Part shown: in pieces, positions 4,257 through 6,349 of the stretch | How positions within the stretch are numbered: position 1 is the first letter of the stretch | How the letters are laid out: every line of letters begins with the position of its first letter | Assembly (NCBI GenBank): GCA_900548485.1 | Contig: URKL01000110.1 | Location: 1 to 6,349 of the forward strand | DNA: 6,349 nucleotides | Direction: 5' to 3' | Origin: an uncultured Succinatimonas sp. | GTDB taxonomy: Bacteria > Pseudomonadota > Gammaproteobacteria > Enterobacterales > Succinivibrionaceae | The notes under the pieces: model-generated | Seen by the model: only the letters and a program-made list of their open reading frames with translations | What the model was told of the DNA's origin: nothing | Database searches by the model: none | Program-made: the position numbers and the translations under genes

Positions 4257-5303
4257 ATGAGTACTTTTGACGTTACATCCCATCCGCACCGTCGTTACAA
4301 TGCCTTAACTGGCGAATGGATTTTAGTATCCCCGCATAGAGCTAAGCGTCCGTGGTTAGGCCAGGTTGAGAAGTTACCGCCGGAGATTCGCCCAAGCTAC
4401 GATCCTAAGTGCTACTTATGCCCGGGCAATACTCGAGTTAATGGTGACGTTAACCCTAAATATACTGGTACTTTTGTCTTTACTAATGATTTTGCAGCTT
4501 TAACTCCAGATACTCCTTTAGATGGTGATTTTGAGAAAAACGATCTCTTTAAGATTGAGCCTGCTCGTGGTACTGCTAAGGTTATCTGCTTCTCTCCTGA
4601 TCATGGCAAAACTTTACCTGTTATGCCTGTTGAGGATATTCGTAATGTAGTTGATTTATGGGCAAACGAGTTCTCTGAGCTCTCAAAGACTTATAAATAT
4701 GTACAGTTATTTGAGAATAAAGGCGCTGTCATGGGTTGTTCTAATCCTCATCCACATGGCCAGATTTGGGCTTGCGGTTTCTTACCTGAGGAAATCTTAA
4801 AAGAGCTTAAGTGTCAAAAAGAATATTATGCTAAGCATAATTCTCCTTTACTTTTAGACTATGTTCACTCTGAGTTAGAGAAGAAAGAGCGCATTATTTT
4901 TGAAACTGAGTACTTTGTTGCTTTAGTTCCGTTCTGGGCTTTCTGGCCGTTTGAGACCATGATATTGCCTAAGTTTAAGGTTCAGTCTATTGATATGTTA
5001 ACAGACGAGCAGCGTGATGATTTAGCTTTAGCCATTAAGCGCTTAACTTGCCGTTATGACAATCTCTTTGAGTGTTCCTTCCCGTATTCTATGGGCTGGC
5101 ACAATGCTCCAGCTGATGGTGATGAGCACCCTGAATGGCAGTTACATGCTAATTACTATCCGCCTCTTTTACGTAGCGCTACTGTTAAGAAATTTGTTGC
5201 TGGCTTTGAATTATTAGCTGAAAAACAACGTGATTTAACCGCAGAGCAAGCTGCAACTAGACTGCGTGATTTATCCGATATTCATTACACCGAGAACAAA
5301 TAG
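4257..5303 (+). CDS. galT: Galactose-1-phosphate uridylyltransferase
   Basis: Converts galactose-1-phosphate and UDP-glucose to UDP-galactose and glucose-1-phosphate through a uridylyl-His intermediate. The 348-residue protein is collinear with E. coli GalT (HIT superfamily). The active-site 'GCSNPHPHGQIWA' is at 160-172, with the nucleophile His167. The zinc ligands Cys52, Cys55, His116 and His165 are all kept. Of the four iron ligands known in E. coli (Glu182, His281, His296, His298), the counterparts Glu183, His282 and His297 are present, but the fourth is Asn299 ('LHANYYPPLLRSATV'). The C-terminal 'QRDLTAEQAATRLRDLSDIH' is almost identical to E. coli. AGGAG (4243-4247) sits 9 nt before the ATG, just after the galE stop. 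The short spacing to galE (15 bp) and galK (11 bp) indicates a single transcript. Confidence 0.97.
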   Translation: MSTFDVTSHPHRRYNALTGEWILVSPHRAKRPWLGQVEKLPPEIRPSYDPKCYLCPGNTRVNGDVNPKYTGTFVFTNDFAALTPDTPLDGDFEKNDLFKIEPARGTAKVICFSPDHGKTLPVMPVEDIRNVVDLWANEFSELSKTYKYVQLFENKGAVMGCSNPHPHGQIWACGFLPEEILKELKCQKEYYAKHNSPLLLDYVHSELEKKERIIFETEYFVALVPFWAFWPFETMILPKFKVQSIDMLTDEQRDDLALAIKRLTCRYDNLFECSFPYSMGWHNAPADGDEHPEWQLHANYYPPLLRSATVKKFVAGFELLAEKQRDLTAEQAATRLRDLSDIHYTENK

Positions 5304-5314
5304 GAAGAACACTT

Positions 5315-6325
5315 ATGGCAAATGTAACTCAGGCTACTATTGATGCTTTTGTAAACAAATTTGGCGTTAAGCCTACCATGCAGTGCTATGCTCCAGGCCG
5401 CGTTAATATCATAGGAGAGCACACTGATTATAACGGTGGTTTCGTTATGCCTTGTGCTATCAAATTTGGTACTTCTATGGCTGCTAAACCTAATGGTACC
5501 GACATGATGCGCATTGTCGCCTGCGATCTTGGTAATGACTATGATGAGTTTAAGATCTCTGACAATATTGAGAAGAATGCTGACAAGTTATGGGTTAACT
5601 ATCTGCGTGGTATGACTCAGCTTTTAGTACAAAAATGTGGTACTAAGGTTCAAGGTTTAGATGTAACTATTTCAGGTGATATTCCTCAAGGTGCGGGTTT
5701 ATCTTCATCAGCTTCTTTAGAGGTTTGCTTTGGCAATTTAGTCAATGGTGCCTTTAATTTAGGTGTAGGTTTACAGGAGATTGCCTTAATGGGCCAGGCT
5801 TCTGAGGCTTATATTGGTATGAAGTGTGGCATTATGGATCAGACTATTTCCGCTTGTGGTGTTGCCGATCATGCTTTACGTATTGATTGTAAGAGCTATG
5901 AGTTAACTCAGGTTAAAGTTCCTGAGGATTTAGTTATCTTGATCTTAAATTCTAATGTTAAGCATCAATTAGTTGGCTCAGAATATAACGATCGTCGTAA
6001 TGATTGTGAAACTGCAGCTAAGATTATCGGTGTAGATTTATTACGCGATGCAACTTTAGAGATGTTAGAGAATGCTAAAGACAAGATGAGCGATGTTGTT
6101 TATCGTCGTGCTTTGCATGTAATTACTGAAGATGAGCGTGTCTTAAAGGCCTCTGAGGCTTTTGAGAGCGGTAATTTAACAAAGCTTGCTGAGTTAATGT
6201 ATGCCTCTCACTGCTCAATGCGTGATTACTTTGAAATCACTATCCCTGAGATCGATGGTTTAGTTGAGATTGTGCGCGAAGCTTTAGGTGCAGGCAAGGG
6301 TGCAGTACGGACACTACCACATTGA
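5315..6325 (+). CDS. galK: Galactokinase with 3' end lost near the window edge
   Basis: Phosphorylates galactose at C1 with ATP, the entry step of the Leloir pathway (GHMP kinase family). Recognisable are the galactokinase signature 'GRVNIIGEHTDYNGGF' (28-43), with Arg29 at the position of the catalytic-site arginine, the ATP loop 'PQGAGLSSSAS' (124-134), and 'CGIMDQ' (171-176) with the catalytic Asp175. Homology runs smoothly to 'GAGKGAVR' (residues 325-332, ending at base 6310). There the next block of the family, 'MTGGGFGGC', should begin. Instead the frame reads TLPH and stops at 6323-6325. About 50 C-terminal residues, including the third GHMP motif, are missing, so the product as written should be inactive. 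The ATG has AGGAAG (5302-5307) overlapping the galT stop. The break may be an insertion, a rearrangement or an assembly-edge error. Confidence 0.93.
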   Translation: MANVTQATIDAFVNKFGVKPTMQCYAPGRVNIIGEHTDYNGGFVMPCAIKFGTSMAAKPNGTDMMRIVACDLGNDYDEFKISDNIEKNADKLWVNYLRGMTQLLVQKCGTKVQGLDVTISGDIPQGAGLSSSASLEVCFGNLVNGAFNLGVGLQEIALMGQASEAYIGMKCGIMDQTISACGVADHALRIDCKSYELTQVKVPEDLVILILNSNVKHQLVGSEYNDRRNDCETAAKIIGVDLLRDATLEMLENAKDKMSDVVYRRALHVITEDERVLKASEAFESGNLTKLAELMYASHCSMRDYFEITIPEIDGLVEIVREALGAGKGAVRTLPH

Positions 6326-6349
6326 AAGTCAGTGTCAAAGTAGGTTGGT
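6311..6349. other. Non-galK sequence at the right edge, with a GACACT/AGTGTC inverted repeat
   Basis: From about 6309 the sequence no longer matches any frame of galactokinase. GACACT (6310-6315) and AGTGTC (6331-6336) form an inverted repeat around 15 nt. Only about 40 bases are present. This is too little to say whether it is the end of an inserted element, a rearranged neighbour or assembly noise. Confidence 0.5.

Overview
The window looks like chromosomal DNA from an AT-rich, Gram-negative gammaproteobacterium. The evidence is a Kdo-dependent lipid A acyltransferase very close to the enterobacterial LpxL/LpxP family, a lipobox lipoprotein, a GalR/GalS-type repressor with an almost enterobacterial DNA-reading helix, and a gal operon in the order galE-galT-galK. 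Leucine codons are strongly biased to TTA. A host-associated lineage such as the Succinivibrionaceae would fit, but that is inference; no rRNA or other marker gene is present.

Layout. Positions 1-1336 (minus strand) hold an lpxL-like acyltransferase followed 14 bp downstream by a small DUF4156-like lipoprotein that runs off the left edge; the two read as one transcription unit. Positions 1337-1975 contain no intact gene. They contain a heavily decayed IS200/IS605-family element on the minus strand: the last ~38 codons of a tnpA, 5 bp later the first codons of a tnpB with a stop at codon 5, then internal deletions to the last 23 codons of tnpB and a structured right end that resembles an omega-RNA (TnpB guide RNA) scaffold. 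Positions 1976-3010 (minus) encode a GalR/GalS-type repressor. Positions 3011-3221 form a divergent control region, and 3222-6325 (plus) encode galE, galT and galK for the Leloir pathway of galactose use.

How the parts work together. The control region carries two near-palindromic GalR-type operators 135 bp apart (centre to centre). One lies in the spacer of the predicted galR promoter and the other at the predicted galE transcription start. A near-consensus CRP site and A-tracts lie between them. This resembles the E. coli gal OE/OI looping switch, here combined with a linked, divergent and probably self-regulated repressor. GalK phosphorylates galactose, GalT exchanges the UMP group with UDP-glucose, and GalE regenerates UDP-glucose.

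Points that stand out: GalE has Cys where E. coli has the gatekeeper Tyr299, which suggests activity on UDP-GlcNAc/UDP-GalNAc as well. GalT has Asn in place of one of the four iron ligands. galK loses homology abruptly at codon 332, just before its third conserved motif, and the last ~40 bases of the window are unrelated to galK, so it is either interrupted or an assembly-edge artefact. I did not find a clearly new biological system; the decayed TnpB/omega-RNA element and the gal control region are the most interesting parts.
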